64,000 bases of DNA, taken from assembly GCA_021555105.2 (NCBI GenBank), contig CP134604.1:3386501-3450500 (forward strand), read 5' to 3'. The translations under genes were made by a program, and so were the position numbers. Within the stretch, counting starts at the first letter, position 1. Every line of letters begins with the position of its first letter. The notes under the pieces are model-generated. The model made no database searches. It worked only from the letters and a program-made list of their open reading frames with translations, and was not told where the DNA came from. The DNA comes from Thalassospiraceae bacterium LMO-JJ14. Lineage in GTDB: Bacteria; Pseudomonadota; Alphaproteobacteria; Rhodospirillales; Casp-alpha2. This document shows positions 1 through 8,683 of the stretch, one piece after another.

Positions 1-2
1 TC

Positions 3-134
3 GCTTCGAAATTCGGGCAACTCGCCGGCAATCATTTTCTGACGATCGATGACCCGGACGGAAACCTTTATGAACTTGGACGAAGCGTTTTGTGGGAGGG
101 AGCAAAAGGAATTTACATCGAACGCCGAGGGTGA
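3..134 (+). CDS. C-terminal fragment of a probable VOC (glyoxalase-fold) protein
   Basis: An open frame enters from the left edge and ends at TGA 132-134, giving 43 residues. The tail contains IDDPDGNLYEL, which resembles the last metal-site strand of vicinal-oxygen-chelate proteins, where the Glu is a metal ligand. The rest of the gene lies outside the window, so substrate and full domain structure cannot be judged. It converges on the racemase-family gene with only 28 bp between the stops. The assignment rests on one motif and is tentative. Confidence 0.5.
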   Translation, partial: ASKFGQLAGNHFLTIDDPDGNLYELGRSVLWEGAKGIYIERRG

Positions 135-162
135 CGGTCCCCCGCGCGTCGGTTTGGTGGTA

Positions 163-930
163 TTAGGAATTCAGTGAACCATGTCCGTCTTTGTGTGCGA
201 GACGGGCAGCAAGCGCAGCAGTCAGGCCCACCGATTCTTTGGCGGCAGGCCGCATGAAGTTTCCGGATTCCGCTTTCCGGAATTTCAAGGCGACAAGAAG
301 TTCGAGCTGTTTGATTGCCGCTTCGGCACAATCAACAACAGGCACGGGGATGCGATCGCGAACGCGCGATGCCAATCCGGCAAGCGGGGCGCCGGCTAGA
401 ACGACCACATCCGCACCATCCCGAACGACGGCATCGTTCGCAAGCTCGGCCAGCAGATCTTCCTTTTCTTCGCCGACATCGTTGATCGACGTGAATGGCT
501 TGTCGAGCGTCCGAATGCTGACGCAGCGACTTGATAATTTGTGCCAGTCGACGCACTCCTGATACCAGGATCCCAGCGCCGTTGCGAATGTCACAATGGA
601 GAAATTGCGGCCAAGCATCGATGCCGTGACCATCCCTGCTTCGGCAAGCCCAATGACTGGAATGTCGAACATTTCGCGCGCACCGCCGAGTCCCGGATCA
701 CCAAACGCCGCGACAATCGCGCCATCGGCGTTAGCGGATTTCTCCGACAGAACCTCCAACACCACTTGACCGCCAATGAGCTCCTCGGCGCGGGTGGAGA
801 TGTAAGGAACTCCTTTTTTGGCGGTAACAGGAATAATTTCCGTGTCCAGCGAAGCGACCGCCGCCGCTGCAGAATGCAGCCGAGCCGTGACGCACTCGCT
901 GGTGTTCGGATTAATGAGAAGAAGTTTCAA
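163..930 (-). CDS. Asp/Glu/hydantoin racemase-family protein lacking the usual catalytic cysteines
   Basis: The 255-residue protein has the fold signature of hydantoin racemase: N-terminal INPNTS (6-11) and FGDPGL (76-81). Active members use two cysteines, one just before the GDPGL segment and one in a late LGCAG-type turn. Here those positions read Ala75 and Gly180 (LAGAPLAG), so a two-cysteine racemization is not expected. It may be a non-racemizing paralogue, for example a decarboxylase-, isomerase- or lyase-like member, or a binding protein. The start is TTG, chosen because GGAG sits 7 nt upstream and KLLLINPN follows at once. It lies beyond the gamma-glutamyltransferase and transporter cluster and may belong to the same catabolic function; that link is inference. 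Confidence 0.75.
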   Translation of the reverse strand: MKLLLINPNTSECVTARLHSAAAAVASLDTEIIPVTAKKGVPYISTRAEELIGGQVVLEVLSEKSANADGAIVAAFGDPGLGGAREMFDIPVIGLAEAGMVTASMLGRNFSIVTFATALGSWYQECVDWHKLSSRCVSIRTLDKPFTSINDVGEEKEDLLAELANDAVVRDGADVVVLAGAPLAGLASRVRDRIPVPVVDCAEAAIKQLELLVALKFRKAESGNFMRPAAKESVGLTAALAARLAHKDGHGSLNS

Positions 931-1376
931 GATTTTTCTCCGTATTGAGTTTCGGCTTCATTACCGACTGTCCATATACAGGCGAAGCGGCCCCGTTTCC
1001 ATAGGCGCGAAGGAAACAAAGACGACAATCTTCATTTTCTGGCTATTGCGTTCGAGGGTCGAGTCCGTCGCCTGCGCCGATCAATGTCCACTGCCTTCTC
1101 ATCTTTCGCGGACAAGTTGATAAGGTCGTCATTGTGCTCCGACACACCGATGAGTGGCTTCATACCGGCAGAACTCTGCGCCCTTGAGGACATCGGCCTC
1201 TGGCCGGTCCTGCGTTAGGAGCAAGGTCACCTATTGGAATCGAAACCTATGCATTCAACCCGGTCGGATAAGCGTCTTGCATTTTGCCTATGCATAGTGG
1301 CGGCTACTCCATACGCAATACTCGCTGTTGCAAGTCTGCACCAACGATCGGAGTGAAGATATTATCGTTGAGTCAG
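931..1376. other. Intergenic region without a recognizable gene
   Basis: This 446-bp gap precedes the racemase-family gene (leftward) and follows the end of the GAF gene. Open frames here are short and without recognizable domains. It must hold the promoter of the leftward racemase gene, but I could not assign -35/-10 boxes with confidence. Confidence 0.5.
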
Positions 1377-1880
1377 CTATCTATTCTTAAGTGCACTGGC
1401 AAGCTCATCGGCGATCTTGTGAGCACACGCCACATGATCCTCGCGATAAAAACCCGCTTCATCCAGTAAATTCATCGTTCCTAGGGTTTTGCCGTCGGCC
1501 CTGATCGGCATGTTCAGGACGGATTCCAGTCCAAGGTCGATGATCACCGCATAGTCATTGAAATTGGCGCGGATATCGTCGGCATTGTAGCCGATGAAAG
1601 GTCGCCCTTGCGTCAGAACTTGGTCGCCCCACGCAGTAAAGCGTTTCTTCTTTCGTCCGCCCGTCGGATATTTGTCGGGATTGCTTGAATAACAGCGCTC
1701 CACTTCCATGCTCTCGCGATGCAACGCCATGACCGTAAACAACCGGTGGCCGATCAGGTCTGCGGCGGCTCTTTCTGCCAAGCGGAACGCGGTGTCGGCG
1801 TCCGGCGCTTCGGCGACCGCTTTCGCATAGGCATCAAGAGCTTGGAGCATTGCCGCATCCTCAATCGTTTCACCCGACAT
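1377..1880 (-). CDS. GAF-domain protein
   Basis: The 167-residue protein is essentially one GAF domain. A helical start is followed by an alternating strand/helix core and the typical late segment SVLNMPIRADGKTLGTMNLL, where GAF proteins carry the NxP/GxLN ligand-binding loop. There is no output domain, so it may sense or degrade a small molecule as a stand-alone protein. It starts 2 nt after the stop of the gamma-glutamyltransferase gene (TGAAAATG), so the two are co-transcribed and probably translationally coupled. Ligand unknown. Confidence 0.75.
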   Translation of the reverse strand: MSGETIEDAAMLQALDAYAKAVAEAPDADTAFRLAERAAADLIGHRLFTVMALHRESMEVERCYSSNPDKYPTGGRKKKRFTAWGDQVLTQGRPFIGYNADDIRANFNDYAVIIDLGLESVLNMPIRADGKTLGTMNLLDEAGFYREDHVACAHKIADELASALKNR

Positions 1881-1882
1881 TT

Positions 1883-3655
1883 TCAGACCCCGCCGGCGGT
1901 GCCGGCACGCCGGGGATCGGCCCCAGCCGTCAACGCCCCTGTTTCGGGATCACGTACCACCGCAAGCACACCGCCGGCTTTCCATGTGCCGTCCTGCCAG
2001 CGTTCGAGCATGTGGCCGCGGGCCGAAAGGTCTGCGGCGACATGTTCGGGGATGCTCTGTTCGACCATCAGCAGGCCCGGGAAATAGGCGTTCGGTGCGA
2101 ATGAGGACGGGAAGCTGTAGGTCGCGAAACGCGGTGCTTCGACCGCTCTCTGGATGTCCATGCCGAAATGGAAGCGGTTCAGATAGACCTGGATCATCGC
2201 CTGAATCTGTACATCGCCGCCCGGTGTGCCGAACACCATCAGCGGCTTGCCGTCCTTGATCGCCAGGGCCGGATTGGGGGTCAGGCGGGGACGCTTGCCC
2301 GGTGCGACGGCGTTTATCGAGGCGCTGATCCCGCGCGACTGCGAACCCCTGGATGACGGACACAGCCCGGTTCCGGGAATGACCTCGGTATCGGCGGATG
2401 TGTCACTGGGGGTTGCCGAGAACATGTTCCCGGCGGCGTCGATCACCGACACATATGACGTGTCGGCGGATGCCGGGTCGGCCATCTTATGTTTATCAAC
2501 GGGACGGGTGTCATGCGGATCATCTGCCGGTCCGTTCACCGCATCCGGTTGGGTCCCGGCTGCTTCTTCCAGCACGGCCCGCATATTGACGGGATCGCCC
2601 GCGGGCGGCATGGCGTCGAACGCACGGACGGGATCGATCAGCCCGGCCCGCAACGCGAGATATTTTTCATCCAGCATGCCGCTTACCGGGACATCGACGA
2701 AGGCCGGATCTGCGACATAAGCTTCGCGATCCGCAAACACCAGTTTGAAGACCTCGGTCAGGGTATGGATATAATCGGCGGAATTATGTTCGAGACCGGA
2801 CAGATCGATGCCGTCCAGCATTTTGAAGGCCTGCGCCAGCGAAATCCCCTGGCACCACGCGCCGCAGGTATGGATTTCCGCATCCCCGAATTTGACCTTG
2901 AGCGGGGCTTCGAAACGGACCTGAAAATCGGCCAGGTCATCGGCCCCGAGAAAGCCGCCTTTGGCGGCGTGGTAATCGACGATCTTGCGGGCGATGTCGC
3001 CGACATAAAAGGCATCGCGCGCCGCCTTTAGCCCCTGCAAGCGGTCGCCGCCCGCGGCCTGTTCCTGGTCGATCATGTACTGGATCGTCGCTGCAAGGTC
3101 GGTTTGGACGAACATCTCGCCGACTTTCGGCGGGCGGCCGTTCGGCAGGTAAATCTCCTGTAACGCCGGGGTCCGGCGGTAAGCGGCTTCATTGGTGGCG
3201 ATAAAATCAGCGAACACCGGATAGACGGGAAACCCGTCCCGGGCATAGCGAACGGCGAACTGCGCGACATCGGCAAAGCGCATGGTGCCGAATTTCCCCA
3301 GCGCAGCGATCCACGACGCCGGTGCCGCCGGCACCACGGTCCGCATCAGCCCCTGCGGCATGGCACCGCCGTGTTCACGCTCGAAATACTCAACCGACGC
3401 CCGTTTCGGCCAGACACCAAGGCCGTCGATGGTGATCGTCTCATCGCTGTCCGCCATCCGGATGATGATCGGCGCGACGCCGGCGAAATTGACCAGATCC
3501 GAGTGCAGCACGCCGATGGCCAGTCCCGCCGCGACCCCGGCGTCAACCGCATTGCCGCCGTTCTCGAGGATTTCCATCGCTGCCCGGGTGGCAAGCGCGT
3601 GCCCCGCCGAGACGGCATATTTCCGGGCATGAACGACGGGGCGGGCTTTGATCAT
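1883..3655 (-). CDS. Gamma-glutamyltransferase-family Ntn-hydrolase, apparently cytoplasmic
   Basis: The 590-residue protein matches the gamma-glutamyltranspeptidase family: N-terminal GGNAVDAGVAAGL (33-45), the autoprocessing and nucleophile site at Thr399 in ADTSYVSVID, and a C-terminal small-subunit region with LTPNPALAIKDGKP and FGTPGGD. Members cleave themselves before the Thr and then hydrolyse or transfer gamma-glutamyl or related acyl groups. No signal peptide or lipobox is present, unlike the periplasmic glutathione-degrading enzymes, so it probably acts on an imported substrate. It lies 14 nt downstream of the metallo-hydrolase gene, with AGGA 8 nt before the ATG. Together with the tct genes on the other side of the regulator it suggests uptake and intracellular cleavage of an amide- or glutamyl-linked carboxylate. 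The exact substrate cannot be read from sequence. Confidence 0.88.
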   Translation of the reverse strand: MIKARPVVHARKYAVSAGHALATRAAMEILENGGNAVDAGVAAGLAIGVLHSDLVNFAGVAPIIIRMADSDETITIDGLGVWPKRASVEYFEREHGGAMPQGLMRTVVPAAPASWIAALGKFGTMRFADVAQFAVRYARDGFPVYPVFADFIATNEAAYRRTPALQEIYLPNGRPPKVGEMFVQTDLAATIQYMIDQEQAAGGDRLQGLKAARDAFYVGDIARKIVDYHAAKGGFLGADDLADFQVRFEAPLKVKFGDAEIHTCGAWCQGISLAQAFKMLDGIDLSGLEHNSADYIHTLTEVFKLVFADREAYVADPAFVDVPVSGMLDEKYLALRAGLIDPVRAFDAMPPAGDPVNMRAVLEEAAGTQPDAVNGPADDPHDTRPVDKHKMADPASADTSYVSVIDAAGNMFSATPSDTSADTEVIPGTGLCPSSRGSQSRGISASINAVAPGKRPRLTPNPALAIKDGKPLMVFGTPGGDVQIQAMIQVYLNRFHFGMDIQRAVEAPRFATYSFPSSFAPNAYFPGLLMVEQSIPEHVAADLSARGHMLERWQDGTWKAGGVLAVVRDPETGALTAGADPRRAGTAGGV

Positions 3656-3669
3656 CTTGTTAATCCTGT

Positions 3670-4557
3670 TCAGTCGATCCGGTGCGGCAAATCTACGTTC
3701 AGTGACAGTTTCATCAGATCACGGCCGATAATGATATTTCCGGAAAACACGGTTTTCATCTCCGTGACCATTTCTTCAAGGACGCCCGGACTGTCGAGCA
3801 GATGGATGAAGTGTGTGAGCACAACCGTTTTAACATTGGCACGTTTCGCCACTTCCGCAATATCCATGTGATTGCCGCTGGCCAGCCGGTAGGCCTCGGT
3901 CGGTTCCATCCCGGAGGCGAAATGGCACATGTGGATCAGCATGTCGCAATCGCGGGCAAGCTCGACCATGCTGTCCGGGACCCCGCCGCTGTCACCTGAA
4001 TAGACCAGCGTGCCTTCGTCGGTTTCGAGACGGAAGCCGAGGCAATCCATGATCGGCTGAAAATGTGCGGCCTCGCCGACGACGATCCGCCAGCCGTCCC
4101 CCTCTACCGTATCGCCGGGCGCGACTTCATTGATTTCCGGTGCCGGCTTGGCCCGGGGCAGCACGCCGCCGCGTGATACGTACACGTCCTTGCTGGCCTG
4201 ATGCGAAACCCGGGATTCGATATCCAGTCCGAACGCACCGTCCTCGCCGATCAGGCGCTCGGTGATCCGCGCCAGCGGCTGCGGGCCGTAGACCTTCAGT
4301 TCAGGAATTTTGCCGGCCCCCATGTCCCAGCGCTGCAGGACCAGACGCGGATAGTCCATGATGTGGTCGTAATGCATATGGCTGAGGAAGGCGTGCGTGA
4401 CTTTGGTCGGGTGGGATCCGGCCTCAAGCAGACGGTGCGCCGCACCGGGGCCGTGGTCCATGATGATGACATCGTTGCCGATCTCAATGAGGTAGCCGGA
4501 ACTCTGGCGTGTCAGTGAGGGCGCGGGGGTACCGGTCCCCAATAGGGTGATTTTCAA
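3670..4557 (-). CDS. MBL-fold metallo-hydrolase (RNase Z/arylsulfatase-like)
   Basis: The 295-residue protein begins MKITLLGTGTPAP, typical of the RNase Z and arylsulfatase-like branch of the metallo-beta-lactamase superfamily. The metal motif SHMHYDH places ligands at His60, His62, Asp64 and His65. A later Asp in YSGDSGG and a His in LTHFIH complete the di-metal set. No tRNA-binding flexible arm is obvious, and linkage to a transporter operon favours a catabolic hydrolase over tRNA maturation. The start is TTG with GGAGG 6 nt upstream. It heads the leftward operon with the gamma-glutamyltransferase and GAF genes and is divergent from the GntR regulator. Confidence 0.85.
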   Translation of the reverse strand: MKITLLGTGTPAPSLTRQSSGYLIEIGNDVIIMDHGPGAAHRLLEAGSHPTKVTHAFLSHMHYDHIMDYPRLVLQRWDMGAGKIPELKVYGPQPLARITERLIGEDGAFGLDIESRVSHQASKDVYVSRGGVLPRAKPAPEINEVAPGDTVEGDGWRIVVGEAAHFQPIMDCLGFRLETDEGTLVYSGDSGGVPDSMVELARDCDMLIHMCHFASGMEPTEAYRLASGNHMDIAEVAKRANVKTVVLTHFIHLLDSPGVLEEMVTEMKTVFSGNIIIGRDLMKLSLNVDLPHRID

Positions 4558-4612
4558 AAGTCGCCTCCTCGTGCCAGCGGGTGAAACAGCGTGTTGACGG
4601 TGTTCTGTTTTT

Positions 4613-4630
4613 ATATACTATATAGTATAT
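4613..4630. promoter_or_regulatory. Perfect 18-bp palindrome, probable GntR operator
   Basis: The sequence ATATACTATATAGTATAT is a perfect palindrome in the 103-bp gap between the divergent metallo-hydrolase and GntR genes. A half-site-like copy (ACTATTAAGTATA) follows towards the regulator at 4639-4651. Position and symmetry fit autoregulation by the adjacent GntR protein and control of both arms of the locus. It could instead simply be AT-rich promoter sequence. Confidence 0.6.
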
Positions 4631-4660
4631 TAATTAAAACTATTAAGTATATGGAGCCGC

Positions 4661-5440
4661 ATGTCGACCCAGGAAATTGCCATTGATGCGCTATTGCAAT
4701 CCGTCGGTGACGGCATGCCGGCCAATGGCATCCCGAAATACCAGCGGCTGGTGGAAGCGTTTTCCGAATGCGTGATTTCCGGCTGCTTCAAGCCCGGCGA
4801 ACGGGTCCCGACGGAAACGTCGCTTGCGGAAAAGCTTCCGGTTAGCGTCGGGACCGTGCAAAAGGCTTTGGCGCAACTGGTCAGCAATGGCCTCGTTGTG
4901 CGCCATCGCCGGACCGGCACGTTCATCGCCGACCGTAGCTCACTGGTCAATGAAGTCTTCGTCTACCGCTACAAGGATCCCGATACCGGCAAATACATGA
5001 TGCCCTTTGTGCGGACCCTTGCCGTAAATGCGGATACCAACCCCGGACCGTGGCAGGAATCACTGCGGGTCGAAAGATGTGTGCGCGTGGACCGGCTGGT
5101 ATGGTTCGATCAGCAGCCCCCGGCGTATTCGAGCGTTTATTTCACTTATGAGCATGGGCAGGTTTATCTGGACCGTGCGATCGAAGACCTCAATGGCTCG
5201 TCCCTGCACCGGATGCTGATCGACCGCTTTAACCTTCCGACGATTCGCATGGAACACGCCATCAGTTGCCGCACCCTGGACGACCAGGCGTGCCATCATC
5301 TGCTTCTGCCCGGCGGCACCACGGGCACGATCTGGGACATCAAGGACTTCACCATTCACGATGCCCCGATCCTGTTCCAGCGCTATCAGCTGCCGCCCGG
5401 CCACAGGCCGGTCGAAATTACCGAGTCCTACGGGATGTAA
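4661..5440 (+). CDS. GntR-family transcriptional regulator, HutC/UTRA type
   Basis: The 259-residue protein has an N-terminal winged helix (about 23-90) with the GntR pattern GCFKPGERVPTETSLAEKL and SVGTVQKALAQLVSNGLVVR, then a UTRA ligand-binding domain to the C-terminus. HutC-type regulators usually repress catabolic and transport operons until a pathway metabolite binds the UTRA domain. The ATG has TGGAG 6 nt upstream. It precedes tctC by 82 nt on the same strand and is divergent from the metallo-hydrolase operon, with a palindromic operator candidate between them. A role as local repressor of both arms is therefore likely. Confidence 0.9.
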   Translation: MSTQEIAIDALLQSVGDGMPANGIPKYQRLVEAFSECVISGCFKPGERVPTETSLAEKLPVSVGTVQKALAQLVSNGLVVRHRRTGTFIADRSSLVNEVFVYRYKDPDTGKYMMPFVRTLAVNADTNPGPWQESLRVERCVRVDRLVWFDQQPPAYSSVYFTYEHGQVYLDRAIEDLNGSSLHRMLIDRFNLPTIRMEHAISCRTLDDQACHHLLLPGGTTGTIWDIKDFTIHDAPILFQRYQLPPGHRPVEITESYGM

Positions 5441-5522
5441 CAGGGACAAACAAGAAAGACGGAAGAAACTTGAGTACACGACCAAACATAAGCGACACTT
5501 TAAACCAGAGGAGAGCACGTCA

Positions 5523-6461
5523 ATGAAACGCTTATTACCCTTACTCGCAGCGCTTGCGCTGTTTGCCGGTCCGGCGCAAGCCGAATGGGCACCCAAAGGC
5601 CCGATCAAGTTCTGGATCGGCTTCGGCGCCGGCGGCGGTACCGACACCCAGGCCCGCGCCCTTGCCGAAGAACTGGAAGCCCTCAAGGGCTGGCGCATCA
5701 TCCCGGAAAACAAAGCCGGTGGCGGCGGTGCCGTAATGGCAGCGCAGTTAAAGAATGAACCCGCCGACGGTCAGACGGTTGGTCTCGCAATCAACACCAC
5801 CTTCGACTTTGCGACCATCGGCAACGAGAACATTTCGATCGATGATTTCACCTACATCACGATGACGGCGGGTTCGCAAATGGCCGTGCTGGCACGTGCC
5901 GACAGTGGCTGGAAGTCGCTCGACGACATGGTCAAGGCCGCCAAGAGTGGCACCAACATCGTCTGGGCCAACTGGGGCAACCAGGTTCAGGCCGGTGCTG
6001 AAATGGTGGCGCGTCATTATGGCATCACCGTCAACCATCTGCGCGGCAAGGGCGGCAAGTCCGCAATCAACGCGCTGGTGGCCAAGGACGCCAATGTCGG
6101 TTGGGGCGGCGGTGTTCAGGGACCGCTGGTCGCTGCGGGCGAACTGGTGATCCTGGCTTCCGCGGAACCCAAGCCGCTGGTACAGGCACCCGATCAGCCG
6201 ACGTTGATCGATCTCGGCGTGATGGAAACCGGTCTCGGCTTCCAGTTCCTGCTGGCCGGTCCGAAAGGCATGAGCGACGATGCGCGTGACACCTTCGCCG
6301 CAGCAATCCACGAAGTTCTGAAGAACCCGGAATCGAAAACCGCCAAGTTCATCACCAAGCAGTACCCCCCGGGTCCGCTGATGACGTCCGGTGCGGCGCT
6401 GGAGGCTCAACTCAAGAAGAACCTCGAAGCCAACAAAGAACTGGTCAAACTGGTCAAGTGA
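5523..6461 (+). CDS. tctC: Tripartite tricarboxylate transporter substrate-binding protein
   Basis: The 312-residue protein opens with a signal peptide (MKRLLPLLAALALFAGPAQA, cleavage after residue 20) and then the TctC/Bug fold, including KFWIGFGAGGGTDTQARALA and a PENKAGGGGAVMA loop that contacts the carboxylate ligand in this family. It captures the substrate in the periplasm and hands it to the TctA/TctB membrane complex. The start at 5523 was preferred over an upstream in-frame one because GGAG lies just before it and the signal peptide begins there. Bug proteins bind di- and tricarboxylates, but also nicotinate, glutamate or aromatic acids, so the ligand is open. First gene of a three-gene transport operon. 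Confidence 0.92.
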   Translation: MKRLLPLLAALALFAGPAQAEWAPKGPIKFWIGFGAGGGTDTQARALAEELEALKGWRIIPENKAGGGGAVMAAQLKNEPADGQTVGLAINTTFDFATIGNENISIDDFTYITMTAGSQMAVLARADSGWKSLDDMVKAAKSGTNIVWANWGNQVQAGAEMVARHYGITVNHLRGKGGKSAINALVAKDANVGWGGGVQGPLVAAGELVILASAEPKPLVQAPDQPTLIDLGVMETGLGFQFLLAGPKGMSDDARDTFAAAIHEVLKNPESKTAKFITKQYPPGPLMTSGAALEAQLKKNLEANKELVKLVK

Positions 6462-7078
6462 GCGTGAACGCTTCCGACAACCAAAAACATACGGCGCCGG
6501 ACCCCTGGGATATCGGGTTCGGCGCCGTTATTTTCGTCGCCTCGCTGGCGGCGATTTTCGTGTGGTTTCCAAACGACATGCGCGGCGGGTTTTTTTTCGT
6601 CAATCCGATTGGCAAGACCGAACCCGGCGACGCCTTTTTTCCGACCCTGCTGGCAGCTACGCTGGCCCTGCTGAGCGGGCTGCAGCTTTTCCTGTCCCTG
6701 ACACGGGGATCGCCGCCGGCTAGCCCCGGCGCGCAGGGACATCTGACCAAAGACAACATCCGCTTCCTGATCCTTTTCACGGCGATCTGCGTCAGCGGAC
6801 TTCTTATTATGTATTTACTGGGACCGGCCGCGGCGTGGGTGATGCGCAGTTTCGGCCTGATTGATGTCGAGTACCGCTATCTTACGGATACGGCCCCATA
6901 TAAATATCTCGGATACGTCACCGGCGGGTTTCTGATGACTGTCACCCTGATCGGCTGGACCGAGGGCCGTCTGCGGCGCGTCGGCATCATCTCGGTGCTG
7001 ACCGTGATCGTGGTCTCGATCATCATTTTCGATCAGCTGCTGACCAACGTCCTGCTGCCCCCCAATGCCGATTACTAA
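6458..7078 (+). CDS. tctB: Tripartite tricarboxylate transporter small membrane subunit
   Basis: The 206-residue protein overlaps the tctC stop by 4 nt (GTGA) and uses a GTG start. It shows four hydrophobic spans, beginning near IGFGAVIFVASLAAIFVW, with a PGDAFFPTLLA loop after the first, as in TctB. It is somewhat longer than typical members owing to a central loop rich in charged and Pro residues. TctB stabilizes TctA in the inner membrane. Its family is poorly conserved, so the call rests on topology and on position between tctC and tctA. Confidence 0.85.
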   Translation: MSVNASDNQKHTAPDPWDIGFGAVIFVASLAAIFVWFPNDMRGGFFFVNPIGKTEPGDAFFPTLLAATLALLSGLQLFLSLTRGSPPASPGAQGHLTKDNIRFLILFTAICVSGLLIMYLLGPAAAWVMRSFGLIDVEYRYLTDTAPYKYLGYVTGGFLMTVTLIGWTEGRLRRVGIISVLTVIVVSIIIFDQLLTNVLLPPNADY

Positions 7079-7090
7079 CCGGGAAAACTG

Positions 7091-8683
7091 ATGGAACTGG
7101 TTCTCGAATACGTGCTGCGCGGTATCGCCGATGTGTTTACGGCGTCGGACGGCAGCCTGGACTGGATGCCGCTGATCATGGTGTTCGCCGGACTGATCGT
7201 CGGCATCATCGTCGGCGCGACGCCCGGCCTTAACGGCCCCTTCGCCATGGCGCTGTCGTTGCCGGTGCTGATCTGGGTGTTCGGGGTCAGCGATGATGCG
7301 TTGCTGCCGATCCTCGGATTCCTGATCGGCCTGATGAAGGGGGCCACCGTCGGCGGTGCGGTCCCGGCCATTCTGTTCAACACGCCCGGCACGCCGGATG
7401 CCTATCTGACGACACTCGACGGTCATCCGATGGCGCTCAACGGCCAGGGGCCGAAGGCGCTGAAGGTGTCCCATTTCAGTTCCGTCTGCGGCGATACTTT
7501 CAGTGACATGGCGCTGTTCCTGACCGCGCCGGTGCTTGCGGTGCTGATCGAAAGCGTTCTCGACCTGCCCGAGAAAGCGGCGTTGATCATTCTGTCGCTG
7601 TCGTTCATGGCGGCCGTCGCTGGCAGTGCGCCGCTCAAGGGCCTGATGATAGGCGTGCTCGGCATGCTGTTGGCGCTGATGGGCTCCACCCTGTCGGGGA
7701 ACGGCCCCCGGATGACCTTCGGGATTGCGGAACTGGGCAACGGGTTGCCGCTATCGTCGGCCATTCTCGGCGTGCTGATCGTCGGCGAGGTCTTCATCGG
7801 CATCGAGGACGCGGCACGCCACCGGATAGCCAATAAAAAGCCCATTCAGAACAAGGCCCACGGCGACAACCGCTTTCGATGGGCCGATATCAAAGCCATC
7901 ATGCCGGTGATCTGTTCATCGTCGCTGATCGGCACCGTGATCGGCGCCCTGCCGGGGATCGGCACGACCCTGGCGGCGACCCTCGGCTACGACTTCGCCA
8001 AGCGGTTCTCGAAAAAACCTGAAAGATACGGCACCGGCATTCCCGAAGGCGTGGCGGCGACGGAAGCGGCCAACTCGTCGGTGTCCGGCGCCAACCTGAT
8101 CCCGGTCATGAGCCTCGGTATTCCCGGCAACTTCGCCGCCGTGTTCATCATCCTCGCCGTGGAATCGGTTGGCGACTTCACCCTTGGCCCGCAGGTCTTC
8201 CGGTTTACCGAGATCAAGGAGATCGAAGGTTACGGCACCATCATCAACAAGGACCTGGTCATCGCCTTTGCCATGTTCACGCTGATGGTGATCGCCAATG
8301 CCTTCAACTGGACCGTCGGTGGTGTTCTCATGCGCTCACTGGGCGTGCTGGCGCGTATTCCTAAATCAATCATGCTGCCGGTCGTCCTGCTGATTACCCT
8401 TACCGCCGTGTATGCACAGGACGGCGGGTTCGTCGCCATCTGGGTGGTGATGGTCTTTGGCCTGATCGGCTATGTCCTGCGCAGACTGGATATCTCCATC
8501 CTGCCCTTCGTCATCGGTTTTCTGCTGTCACCCCGGCTCGAAGAGCTGATCCGGGGCGGCTATTCGGCGTCCGGGGGCGATCCGCTGTTCCTGTTGAAAT
8601 CGCCGATTGCGCTGGCGTTTCTGGTCATGGCGGTGCTGATCCTGTTTTTCGCGAACCCGAACAGGCGCATAGCCAAAAGTTAA
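7091..8683 (+). CDS. tctA: Tripartite tricarboxylate transporter permease
   Basis: The 530-residue polytopic protein has about a dozen hydrophobic spans and the family signature VGATPGLNGPFAMALSLP near residue 40, repeated in degenerate form as GALPGIGTTLAATLGY in the second half. This is the two-fold arrangement of TctA permeases, which use the cation gradient. It starts 12 nt after tctB with GGGA upstream and ends the operon. No strong terminator follows within the next 100 bp. Confidence 0.93.
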   Translation: MELVLEYVLRGIADVFTASDGSLDWMPLIMVFAGLIVGIIVGATPGLNGPFAMALSLPVLIWVFGVSDDALLPILGFLIGLMKGATVGGAVPAILFNTPGTPDAYLTTLDGHPMALNGQGPKALKVSHFSSVCGDTFSDMALFLTAPVLAVLIESVLDLPEKAALIILSLSFMAAVAGSAPLKGLMIGVLGMLLALMGSTLSGNGPRMTFGIAELGNGLPLSSAILGVLIVGEVFIGIEDAARHRIANKKPIQNKAHGDNRFRWADIKAIMPVICSSSLIGTVIGALPGIGTTLAATLGYDFAKRFSKKPERYGTGIPEGVAATEAANSSVSGANLIPVMSLGIPGNFAAVFIILAVESVGDFTLGPQVFRFTEIKEIEGYGTIINKDLVIAFAMFTLMVIANAFNWTVGGVLMRSLGVLARIPKSIMLPVVLLITLTAVYAQDGGFVAIWVVMVFGLIGYVLRRLDISILPFVIGFLLSPRLEELIRGGYSASGGDPLFLLKSPIALAFLVMAVLILFFANPNRRIAKS

